Of a DNA stretch of 17,671 nt, positions 1-5,922 are shown piece after piece (the stretch's first letter is position 1; the number at the start of each line of letters is the position of its first letter). Below the pieces are notes generated by a model that saw only the letters and a program-made list of their open reading frames with translations, was not told the DNA's origin and ran no database searches. A program made the position numbers and the translations under genes. Source of the DNA: Methylovirgula sp. (GTDB lineage Bacteria > Pseudomonadota > Alphaproteobacteria > Rhizobiales > Beijerinckiaceae); the NCBI GenBank assembly GCA_030040215.1, contig JASHUD010000014.1, forward strand, positions 1 to 17,671, written 5' to 3'.

Positions 1-284
1 AGGCCGGGCACTGTCTCCAAAGCATCTGGCACGGTGCGCCATTGATGCTCGGCGATCTGCTGGCTTGTAATAACAGTGATGCTGCTGGCAACGTCGCTCT
101 CGGGGGTCGGAACGGTTGTCGGCGATGTCACCAGGATTTCCGGCAACCCTTGCGGTTGGTTTGCGGCCTGACCCGTAGCAACCTGGGCAGAGGCGCCGCA
201 TGGCAAGAGCGTTAGAGCAATAAGACTGGACAAAAGAATAAGCGCGCTGCGACGCGCGCAAAATCCTGACTTGACGAGAAACAT
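1..284 (-). CDS. btuB: TonB-dependent outer-membrane receptor, probable vitamin B12 receptor BtuB (5' part only)
   Basis: The first 94 codons of a gene that runs off the left edge of the window. The start is the ATG at 284-282, with GAGG at 292-289 as ribosome binding site. The protein opens with a signal peptide: basic residues up to about residue 12, a hydrophobic stretch at about 14-29, and a likely cleavage after ASA near residue 33. A TonB-box-like PEILVTSP follows at 48-55, then the start of a plug domain (VASSITVITSQQI at 65-77, VPDALETVPG at 85-94). This layout is typical of TonB-dependent receptors that take scarce ligands across the outer membrane using energy from TonB-ExbBD. The fragment alone does not show the ligand. 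Assignment to B12 rests on the cobalamin riboswitch just upstream and the neighbouring cobalamin genes. A cobalt or other corrinoid receptor is possible. Sure of the family, fairly sure of the substrate. Confidence 0.8.
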   Translation of the reverse strand, partial: MFLVKSGFCARRSALILLSSLIALTLLPCGASAQVATGQAANQPQGLPEILVTSPTTVPTPESDVASSITVITSQQIAEHQWRTVPDALETVPG

Positions 285-288
285 AGGG

Positions 289-316
289 CCTCGCAGCGAC
301 GTGACACGTCACTGCG
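289..316 (-). promoter_or_regulatory. Near-perfect palindrome abutting the btuB ribosome binding site
   Basis: Positions 292-316 form a 25-base inverted repeat around the perfect core GACGTGACACGTC (298-310). The only mismatch, 297 against 311, becomes a U-G wobble in the btuB transcript. The mRNA could form a stem of about 11 pairs whose 3' foot includes the first G of the GAGG at 292-289, seven bases from the ATG. No run of U follows, so it does not look like an intrinsic terminator. It is either the translational switch served by the upstream riboswitch or a DNA operator. The inverted repeat is seen directly and its role is inferred. Confidence 0.5.
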
Positions 317-362
317 GACCAAAGCGAACGGTGCGCCCCTCTTCAGATACGCATCTTCCCCC

Positions 363-565
363 CATCGGGGCACCCCGCCCGACGTGTCCGCGCGTGACCA
401 CGGCCGATGGCAGGTCTCCTGGCTTGCGGGTCCTTGTCCTGCGCCGCCTTCCCGGTTGCCCAGTGGCATAAGGCGCACGACTCGCCGCTTACAGTTGCGG
501 GGGCAGCCACGGCTTTGGTCGATAGACCACACCGTGTTCCCTATTAATCCCCGAAGGGAGCCATC
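363..565 (-). ncRNA. Cobalamin riboswitch upstream of btuB
   Basis: Read on the minus strand this has all the landmarks of the cobalamin riboswitch family. A closing stem GATGG (565-561) pairs with CCATC (410-406). GGGAAcacGGTG and the loop CCCCGCAACTGTAAGC follow, then GCCACTGGGC, and the B12 box GAGCCAGGAGACCTGCC appears with one change at 425-409. After the box comes a hairpin (384-363) whose loop GCGGGG (378-373) is the reverse complement of CCCCGC in L5 (502-497), the kissing contact known from this class. It should lower expression of the downstream receptor gene when adenosylcobalamin is plentiful. About 80 bases separate it from the btuB start. Confidence 0.95.
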
Positions 566-571
566 ACTCTA

Positions 572-601
572 AAAGTGCTGCCTAAGTCTTGGCCGTGTCA
601 A
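572..601 (-). promoter_or_regulatory. Possible promoter for btuB
   Basis: A perfect TTGACA lies at 601-596 on the minus strand, about 30 bases before the first riboswitch stem. The -10 partner is poor (CACTTT at 577-572 with an 18-base spacer), so only the -35 element is convincing. The expected transcription start, near 565, coincides with the start of the riboswitch, which supports the placement. Confidence 0.35.
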
Positions 602-817
602 GGAAGAAAACGAACCGATTTCCATTTTTCGCCGACGTGTGGCGTCTCGAACGTCCTTAGCATCCTTGTCCGGCGCGCCTAGACGCCGAGACAGGGTTTC
701 TGCGTTTATGCCGCGATCGACTTCGAATCTCCCCCGCGGACAAAATGGCAGACTCTCTGTGACACAATCGCTTCTTCCCCCCATTCGCCCACGGCAATGC
801 AACACGCGCACAATTTC
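602..817. other. Spacer between the divergent btuB and nrdAB promoters, no gene seen
   Basis: This stretch separates two divergent riboswitch-controlled units. Short open frames exist on both strands, but none has a ribosome binding site, a recognisable domain or a conserved motif that I can name. I see no tRNA, terminator or mobile-element end. It probably holds upstream promoter sequence only. Confidence 0.5.
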
Positions 818-846
818 TTGACTCGTTGCGGCGCGGAAGTCACACT
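818..846 (+). promoter_or_regulatory. Possible promoter for the nrdAB unit
   Basis: TTGACT at 818-823 is a good -35 element. At a 17-base spacing it meets CACACT (841-846), a weak -10 element. The overlapping TGTATG (846-851) is an alternative with a long spacer. The position is right: a start near 853 would place the transcript just before the riboswitch, whose first stem begins near 872. The half sites ACAC and GTGT at 842-854 lie over the same place. Confidence 0.35.
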
Positions 847-871
847 GTATGTGTTCGTGGTTCTCTGGGCC

Positions 872-1077
872 GTTTGTCGGCGCCGGAGCTAAGAGGGAAT
901 CCGGTGCGCTTGCTGGCAAGGCCGGAGCTGCCCCCGCAACTGTAAGCGGTGAGCCGACGTCCATCGATGTCACTGAGATCGCCAAGATCTCGGGAAGACG
1001 GGACGGAAGCGACGACCCGCGAGCCAGGAGACCTGCCGCGACACGTTGAAACGTCCTCGGGCGGGGTGTCCCGGTGG
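872..1077 (+). ncRNA. Cobalamin riboswitch upstream of nrdAB
   Basis: A closing stem TGTCG (875-879) pairs with CGACA (1039-1043). In order follow GGGAATCCGGTG, the L5 loop CCCCGCAACTGTAAGCGG (932-949), and the B12 box GAGCCAGGAGACCTGCC (1021-1037). A hairpin near 1055-1077 then carries GCGGGG (1061-1066) in its loop, complementary to CCCCGC at 932-937. The spacing matches the other two copies in the window. The J6/3 GCCACTG segment is not as clear here as in the others. The element leads into a ribonucleotide reductase operon, so B12 should reduce synthesis of a reductase that does not itself need B12. Confidence 0.93.
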
Positions 1078-1135
1078 GTCGCTTGCGCCGGATGCCATGC
1101 GTTCGGTTTCCTGCATGCGTCCGCTCGGCCTTTGC

Positions 1136-1149
1136 CCCCAACATTGGGG
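1136..1149 (+). promoter_or_regulatory. Hairpin over the likely nrdA ribosome binding site
   Basis: CCCCAACATTGGGG is a perfect inverted repeat (six complementary bases each side of CA; about five pairs with a four-base loop in RNA). Its right arm GGGG (1146-1149) is the only Shine-Dalgarno-like sequence before the nrdA ATG, nine bases away. It could hide the ribosome binding site and so serve as the output of the B12 riboswitch that ends about 60 bases upstream. No U tract follows, so a terminator is unlikely. The role is inferred. Confidence 0.45.
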
Positions 1150-1158
1150 TTCAAGCCG

Positions 1159-4032
1159 ATGTCTCTTGCTTTGCAGGCCGAATGCGCGCCGAGTTCCGCT
1201 TCCATTCATCCAAGTGGTGAACCAAAGCCGGCGGCTGAGCCGGGATACCAACTGATCCGCCGCAACGGGTCGGTGACGCCCTTCGATTCCACGAAGATTG
1301 CCATCGCGCTGACGAAAGCCTTCCTGGCGGTTGAAGGCAACGCGGCCGCCGCGTCACGCCGCGTCCATGACGTGGTCGCTGCTCTCACCAACCAAATCCT
1401 TACGAACCTCACGAGGCGTGCTGATGCCAGCCGCACCTTCGATATCGAGGACGTACAGGATCAGGTCGAACTCGCGTTGATGCGTGGCGAACATCATAAG
1501 GTCGCCCGCGCCTACGTGCTCTATCGCGAGGAGCGCGCGAAGGCGCGCGCCAAAGCGGGTGCAGAGGCGAAATCGGCGGCCGCACCTGCGCAGTTGCTCC
1601 GCATGAAAACAGCAGACGACTCGCTCGTGCCTGTCGATTCTGCGCGCATGGCAGCAGTTGTCGACGAGGCATGCCTCGGCCTCCCCGACGTTTCGGCGAA
1701 GGCGGTGCTCTCTGAAGCCTATCGCAATCTCTATGACGGTATTTCATTCGACGAACTGGCGCTGGCACCAATCCTCGCCGCCCGCACGTTGATCGAGACT
1801 GAGCCGGACTACGCCAAGGTGAGCGCGCGCCTCCTGCTCGACAAACTGCGCCGGGAGGCGCTGAGCTTCATCGCCGGCCGTCCCGAGCAGGCAACACAAG
1901 CCGAAATGGCGGAGCGCTACGGCGACTATTTCCATGCTTACCTGAGCGCCGGCATCTCCGCTGAACTGCTCGATCCGGAACTCGCGCGCTTCGACATCGA
2001 CCGGATTGCGGCGGCGCTGAAGCCCGAGCGCGATCTTCAGTTCGACTTTCTCGGACTTCAGACGCTCTATGACCGATATTTTCTGCACGCGCGCGGTACG
2101 CGCTTCGAACTTCCGCAAGCCTTCTTCATGCGAGTCGCCATGGGGCTCAGCTTGCGTGAGATCGATCGGGAGGCGAAGGCGATTGAGTTCTATGAGCTCC
2201 TTTCCTCATTCGATTTCATGGCGTCGACGCCGACGCTGTTCAATGCCGGGACGCCGCGGCCGCAGCTTTCCTCTTGCTTCCTGACGACCGTCCCGGACGA
2301 TCTCGAGGGGATCTTCAAGAGCGTGAAGGACAATGCGCTACTCGCAAAATATTCCGGCGGTCTTGGCAACGACTGGACGCGGGTGCGCGGACTCGGTGCC
2401 CACATCAAGGGCACGAACGGCGAAAGCCAGGGCGTGGTACCGTTCTTGAAAGTCGCTAACGACACAGCGATCGCAGTCAACCAAGGTGGCAAGCGCAAGG
2501 GCGCTGTGTGCGCCTATCTCGAAACCTGGCACATCGACATTGAAGAATTTCTCGATCTGCGCAAGAACACCGGCGACGATCGCAGACGCACGCACGACAT
2601 GAATACGGCAAACTGGGTGCCGGACCTATTCATGCAGCGCCTCGCCGAAGACGGCCTGTGGACTCTATTCTCGCCCGACGAAACGCCGGATTTGCATGAT
2701 CTTTTCGGCGACGCCTTCAAGGCGGCCTATGAGGTCTATGAGGCCAAGGCCGCTCGGGGAGAGATCCATGTCTTCAAGCAGGTCCGCGCCGCTGAGCTCT
2801 GGCGGCGCATGCTGACCATGCTGTTCGAGACCGGGCACCCGTGGATCACCTTCAAGGACCCCTGCAACATCCGCTCACCACAGCAGCATGCGGGCATAGT
2901 TCACTCGTCCAATCTCTGCACCGAAATCACGCTTAACACATCGAATGACGAGGTCGCGGTGTGCAATCTCGGCTCGGTGAACCTAGCAACGCATGTGGCG
3001 GCCGACGGACTCGATCACGTCCGCGTGGCCCGGACGGTAAAGACGGCGATGCGGATGCTCGATAACGTCATCGACATCAATTTCTACACAATCCCCGAGG
3101 CGCGGAGGTCCAACCTCAAGCATCGCCCTGTCGGGCTCGGAATCATGGGCTTTCAGGACGCGCTGCAAACCTTGCGCCTGCCGTATGCCTCGGATGCGGC
3201 CATTCGCTTCGCCGACGAAAGCATGGAGGTAATCTCCTTCCACGCGATCTCGGCCTCGGTCGATCTCGCCGCAGAGCGCGGCCGCTACCCTTCTTTCGAG
3301 GGTTCGCTCTGGTCGCATGGCATCCTTCCTATCGACTCGATCGAGCTGCTGGCGAAAGCCCGCAGCGGGCTCGATCTCGACCTTTCCAGCTCGCTCGACT
3401 GGGAGCCGTTGCGGGAACGGGTGAAGAGCATCGGCATGCGCAACTCCAATACGATGGCGATCGCGCCCACGGCGACAATTTCGAACATTTGTGGCGTCGC
3501 CCAGTCGATTGAGCCCGTCTACCAGAATCTCTTCGTCAAATCGAACATGTCGGGCGATTTCACCGTCGTAAACGGCGCCCTCGTGCGCGATCTCAAGGGG
3601 CGTGGGCTGTGGGACGAGGTGATGATCTCCGATCTCAAATATTTCGATGGCAGCATCGGCATGATCGATCGAATCCCCGAAGATCTCAAAGCGCTGTATG
3701 CCACCGCATTCGAGATCGACTCCACTTGGCTGATCGAGGCAGCCGCCCGGCGGCAGAAATGGATCGATCAGGCGCAGTCGCTCAACCTCTATATCGCGAG
3801 ACCGTCAGGCAAGCAGCTCGACGCCCTCTATCGGCTCGCCTGGAGGCGCGGTCTCAAGACGACCTATTACCTGCGTTCGCGCTCGGCGACCCATGTCGAG
3901 AAGTCCACGCTCAAGAGCACAGACGGCAAGCTCAACGCCGTGTCCGCCTTCGTTTCAACCGAGCGCGAACCGATCACGCTGTCAGCCACGGCCTGCCCTA
4001 TCGACGATTCACACTGCGAAACCTGCCAGTAA
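1159..4032 (+). CDS. nrdA: Class I ribonucleoside-diphosphate reductase, alpha subunit, with two ATP-cones
   Basis: Large subunit that reduces NDPs to dNDPs in the cytoplasm, using a radical delivered by NrdB. The protein is 957 residues, longer than E. coli NrdA (761), because two ATP-cone regulatory domains sit in front: about 30-120 (YQLIRRNGSVTPFDSTKI) and a more diverged one at about 146-235. The catalytic core keeps the redox pair C373 (LSSCFL) and C602 (AVCNLGSVNL), the thiyl-radical C587 with E589 (NLCTEI), the radical-transfer pair Y903-Y904 (KTTYYLRS), and the C-terminal shuttle CETCQ (C953, C956). The start at 1159 follows the riboswitch and precedes the first ATP-cone by 29 residues. 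The open frame extends upstream into the riboswitch, but that part is RNA structure. nrdB begins 23 bases after the stop. The two-cone layout resembles the Pseudomonas and Chlamydia enzymes. Confidence 0.96.
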   Translation: MSLALQAECAPSSASIHPSGEPKPAAEPGYQLIRRNGSVTPFDSTKIAIALTKAFLAVEGNAAAASRRVHDVVAALTNQILTNLTRRADASRTFDIEDVQDQVELALMRGEHHKVARAYVLYREERAKARAKAGAEAKSAAAPAQLLRMKTADDSLVPVDSARMAAVVDEACLGLPDVSAKAVLSEAYRNLYDGISFDELALAPILAARTLIETEPDYAKVSARLLLDKLRREALSFIAGRPEQATQAEMAERYGDYFHAYLSAGISAELLDPELARFDIDRIAAALKPERDLQFDFLGLQTLYDRYFLHARGTRFELPQAFFMRVAMGLSLREIDREAKAIEFYELLSSFDFMASTPTLFNAGTPRPQLSSCFLTTVPDDLEGIFKSVKDNALLAKYSGGLGNDWTRVRGLGAHIKGTNGESQGVVPFLKVANDTAIAVNQGGKRKGAVCAYLETWHIDIEEFLDLRKNTGDDRRRTHDMNTANWVPDLFMQRLAEDGLWTLFSPDETPDLHDLFGDAFKAAYEVYEAKAARGEIHVFKQVRAAELWRRMLTMLFETGHPWITFKDPCNIRSPQQHAGIVHSSNLCTEITLNTSNDEVAVCNLGSVNLATHVAADGLDHVRVARTVKTAMRMLDNVIDINFYTIPEARRSNLKHRPVGLGIMGFQDALQTLRLPYASDAAIRFADESMEVISFHAISASVDLAAERGRYPSFEGSLWSHGILPIDSIELLAKARSGLDLDLSSSLDWEPLRERVKSIGMRNSNTMAIAPTATISNICGVAQSIEPVYQNLFVKSNMSGDFTVVNGALVRDLKGRGLWDEVMISDLKYFDGSIGMIDRIPEDLKALYATAFEIDSTWLIEAAARRQKWIDQAQSLNLYIARPSGKQLDALYRLAWRRGLKTTYYLRSRSATHVEKSTLKSTDGKLNAVSAFVSTEREPITLSATACPIDDSHCETCQ

Positions 4033-4055
4033 GCGGCGAAGAGGAAAACATCACC

Positions 4056-5189
4056 ATGCTCGACTGGTCAGAGATGATATCCGATCGGCCCCGCACCGCC
4101 CACCGAGCTTCTGTCGCCAATGAAGTTTCGGCGCCGGAATCGACTGGCTTTGGCACAATTGATCGCGCCGGTGCCCGCGTCTCGGTGGACGACAAGGCGA
4201 TGATCAATTGCCGCGCCGATGTAAACCAGCTCTTGCCGCTCAAATATCGATGGGCGTGGATGAAATATCTCGCCGGATGCAACAACCACTGGATGCCGAC
4301 CGAGGTTTCGATGCAGGCCGACATCGCCCTCTGGAAGTCGAAGGAAGGCCTCACAGAGGACGAGCGACGCGCCATCAAGCGCAACCTCGGCTTCTTCGCG
4401 GCCTCCGAATCCCTCGTTGCCAATAACATCGTGCTGGCCATCTACCGGCATCTGACCAATCCAGAATGCCGCCAATATCTCCTCCGGCAGGCATTCGAGG
4501 AAGCAGTGCATACTCATACCTTCCAATATATCGTGGATAGCCTCGGCCTCGACGAAGGCGAACTCTTCAACATGTATCGGGAGGTTCCCTCGATCACCGA
4601 CAAGGCGGCCTGGGCATTGAAGCACACGCGACATCTCGACGATCCGGAGTTCAAGACGGGCACCCCCGAAGCCGATCAGGCCTTCCTGCGCGATCTCGTC
4701 GCCTTCTACGTGATCTTCGAGGGCATGTGGTTCTACACCGGCTTCGCGCAGATTCTTTCGCTGGGGCGTCGCAACAAAATGGTTGGCATTGCCGAGCAAT
4801 ATCAATACATCCTACGCGATGAGAGTATCCATCTCAATTTCGGCATCGACGTGATCAACCAGATTAAGAACGAGAATCCTTACCTATGGAACCGCACGTT
4901 CCAGGACGAGGTTCGCGGAATGTTGAAGGAGGCAGCGGAGCTAGAAGCTGCTTATGGCCGGGACACGATGCCTCGCGGCTTCCTTGGACTCAATTCGGCA
5001 CTTTGCGAGGAGTACATGTATTTCATCGCCAACCGCCGCTGCGCGCAAATCGGCCTTGAGGCGGTCTTTGGAAAGGCAGAAAATCCTTTCCCATGGATGT
5101 CAGAAGCAATGGACCTCAAAAAGGAAAAAAACTTCTTTGAGAGCCGCGTCATCGAATATCAGAACGGTGGGACGCTTGCGTGGGATTGA
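4056..5189 (+). CDS. nrdB: Ribonucleoside-diphosphate reductase beta subunit, class Ic (Mn/Fe, Tyr-less) type
   Basis: Ferritin-like radical subunit, 377 residues, partner of NrdA. The ATG at 4056 has GAGGA at 4041-4045. The metal ligands can be placed by motif: E118 (AASESLVANN), E149 and H152 (EEAVHTHTF), E222 (FEGMWF), E256 and H259 (RDESIHLNF). Where class Ia enzymes have the radical tyrosine, four residues after the His, this protein has F156. Where they have Asp as first ligand it has E118. Both changes, with spacings of 31, 34 and 38 from the first ligand, match the Chlamydia trachomatis class Ic enzyme, which stores its oxidising equivalent in a Mn(IV)/Fe(III) centre. The C-terminal tail (NFFESRVIEYQNGGTLAWD) has the Tyr and acidic end expected for docking to NrdA. 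It shares the B12-controlled transcript with nrdA. Family certain; metal content inferred from residues. Confidence 0.95.
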   Translation: MLDWSEMISDRPRTAHRASVANEVSAPESTGFGTIDRAGARVSVDDKAMINCRADVNQLLPLKYRWAWMKYLAGCNNHWMPTEVSMQADIALWKSKEGLTEDERRAIKRNLGFFAASESLVANNIVLAIYRHLTNPECRQYLLRQAFEEAVHTHTFQYIVDSLGLDEGELFNMYREVPSITDKAAWALKHTRHLDDPEFKTGTPEADQAFLRDLVAFYVIFEGMWFYTGFAQILSLGRRNKMVGIAEQYQYILRDESIHLNFGIDVINQIKNENPYLWNRTFQDEVRGMLKEAAELEAAYGRDTMPRGFLGLNSALCEEYMYFIANRRCAQIGLEAVFGKAENPFPWMSEAMDLKKEKNFFESRVIEYQNGGTLAWD

Positions 5190-5228
5190 GTAGCGCGGTC
5201 ATGCGTAGTTTTGTGACGGAATAGCTCA

Positions 5229-5396
5229 TTGATTCCTAGCCCTGGCATCGGCCTTTGCCGGATCGACAACGCCTCTGGATTGTGTCTCGACCGCGCACGA
5301 ACTCGCGACGAGATTGCCAACTGGCGCCACGCAGCGGAAGATGAATTGAAGGGCTGTGGGCGGAGTTTCCCGCGCGCCGAACGCGCCCCGGCATAG
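5229..5396 (+). pseudogene. Decayed DUF1289-like (YdhL family) reading frame
   Basis: An unbroken 55-residue frame, openable only from TTG (5229), resembles the small DUF1289 domain: SPGIGLCRIDNASGLC followed by LDRARTRDEIANW. The family pattern is roughly SPC-x3-C-x6-8-GLC-x-GC-x-RT-x-DEI-x2-W. Two of the four cysteines are missing here: the first is Gly, and the GC pair is replaced by DR. Removing one G from the GG at 5244-5245 would restore PC but shift the upstream frame into a TAG, as expected for a frameshifted relic. There is no ribosome binding site and the C-terminal part is degenerate. The family's function is poorly known. The resemblance is by eye, so moderate confidence only. Confidence 0.42.
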
Positions 5397-5646
5397 GCGT
5401 GTATCGGCTTCCATGGACCCGCGAACAGATACGATCGTCCATCGTCGATATCTTGTCTGCGCATGTCCGCACACTCGCGTTTGGTACCGCGTCAGAGCCA
5501 ATGGCCTCTAGATTTTGAAATTATAGGCCGTCGGGCTAACGTGCCCGCTGGCCCGCGACAGCGAACGAGATCTCAACCCAAGGCGTGTCCTTTCTGACGA
5601 GCGTTCCTGCCGCTTTCATTAGCGCCTATTCACATATCCCCGCGTA
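5397..5646. other. Spacer between nrdB and the cobalt/cobalamin operon, no gene seen
   Basis: No frame here has a start signal or recognisable domain. No convincing hairpin plus T-run marks the end of the nrdAB transcript. A weak inverted repeat (ACGAT/ATCGT around 5430-5445) is present but short. The stretch may include further decayed sequence from the DUF1289-like relic to its left. Confidence 0.4.
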
Positions 5647-5675
5647 TTGATTGTTCGTGGCACAATGGCTACCAT
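5647..5675 (+). promoter_or_regulatory. Possible promoter for the cobalt transporter and cob operon
   Basis: TTGATT (5647-5652) and TACCAT (5670-5675) are 17 bases apart, an acceptable sigma70-type pair for an alphaproteobacterium. The expected start near 5681-5683 is the first base of the riboswitch closing stem. A perfect inverted repeat (ACCATCG, CAA, CGATGGT; 5671-5687) covers the -10 and the start region. Confidence 0.4.
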
Positions 5676-5680
5676 CGCAA

Positions 5681-5889
5681 CGATGGTTCCCGTAAGGGAT
5701 TAAAAAGGGAATGCGGTGCAGGCGCCAATGCCCCAAGCCGCAGCTGTCCCCGCAACTGTAAGCGACGAGCCGCTTCCTTTCGCCACTGGCCGCATGGACC
5801 GGGAAGGCGGGCGCGGCAATGACCCGCGAGCCAGGAGACCTGCCATCGCAGACGTCAGAGCAGAAGCATCGGGCGGGGTGTCCCGGTGC
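5681..5889 (+). ncRNA. Cobalamin riboswitch upstream of the cobalt transporter / cob operon
   Basis: Closing stem CGATGG (5681-5686) pairs with CCATCG (5843-5848). A small hairpin TCCC-GTAA-GGGA (5688-5699) comes next. Then follow GGGAATGCGGTG, L5 with CCCCGC (5748-5753) in CCCCGCAACTGTAAGC, GCCACTGG, and the B12 box GAGCCAGGAGACCTGCC (5828-5844). The hairpin CATCGGG/CCCGGTG (5867-5888) has loop GCGGGG (5873-5878), complementary to L5. It is the cleanest of the three copies. Through the first gene it probably controls cobalt uptake and perhaps the whole downstream cobalamin operon. The start codon of the transporter is only about 35 bases beyond it. Confidence 0.95.
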
Positions 5890-5922
5890 GGTAAAGCCGC
5901 CTAGCCGGCCAGCCCCTCTGCG

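Noticed and set aside
639..821. 60-codon open frame on the plus strand between the divergent promoters.
   Set aside because: No binding site, Arg/Ser-rich composition typical of chance frames, no recognisable motif.
1055..1077. Hairpins after each B12 box considered as intrinsic terminators.
   Set aside because: None is followed by a T-run, and the loop GCGGGG is complementary to L5. They are the kissing-loop stem of the aptamer.
569..1144. 191-codon open frame on the minus strand across the nrdAB leader.
   Set aside because: It runs through the complement of the riboswitch and the promoter region. No domain or start signal. Open only because of high GC.
949..1158. Upstream in-frame extension of nrdA from 949.
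   Set aside because: It lies inside the cobalamin riboswitch and its leader, lacks a ribosome binding site, and the translated part has no family resemblance. The ATG at 1159 fits the protein family.
5226..5501. 91-codon minus-strand frame in the spacer after nrdB, considered as a small gene or transposase remnant.
   Set aside because: No transposase motif, no flanking inverted or target-site repeats. The opposite strand has the better DUF1289-like resemblance.
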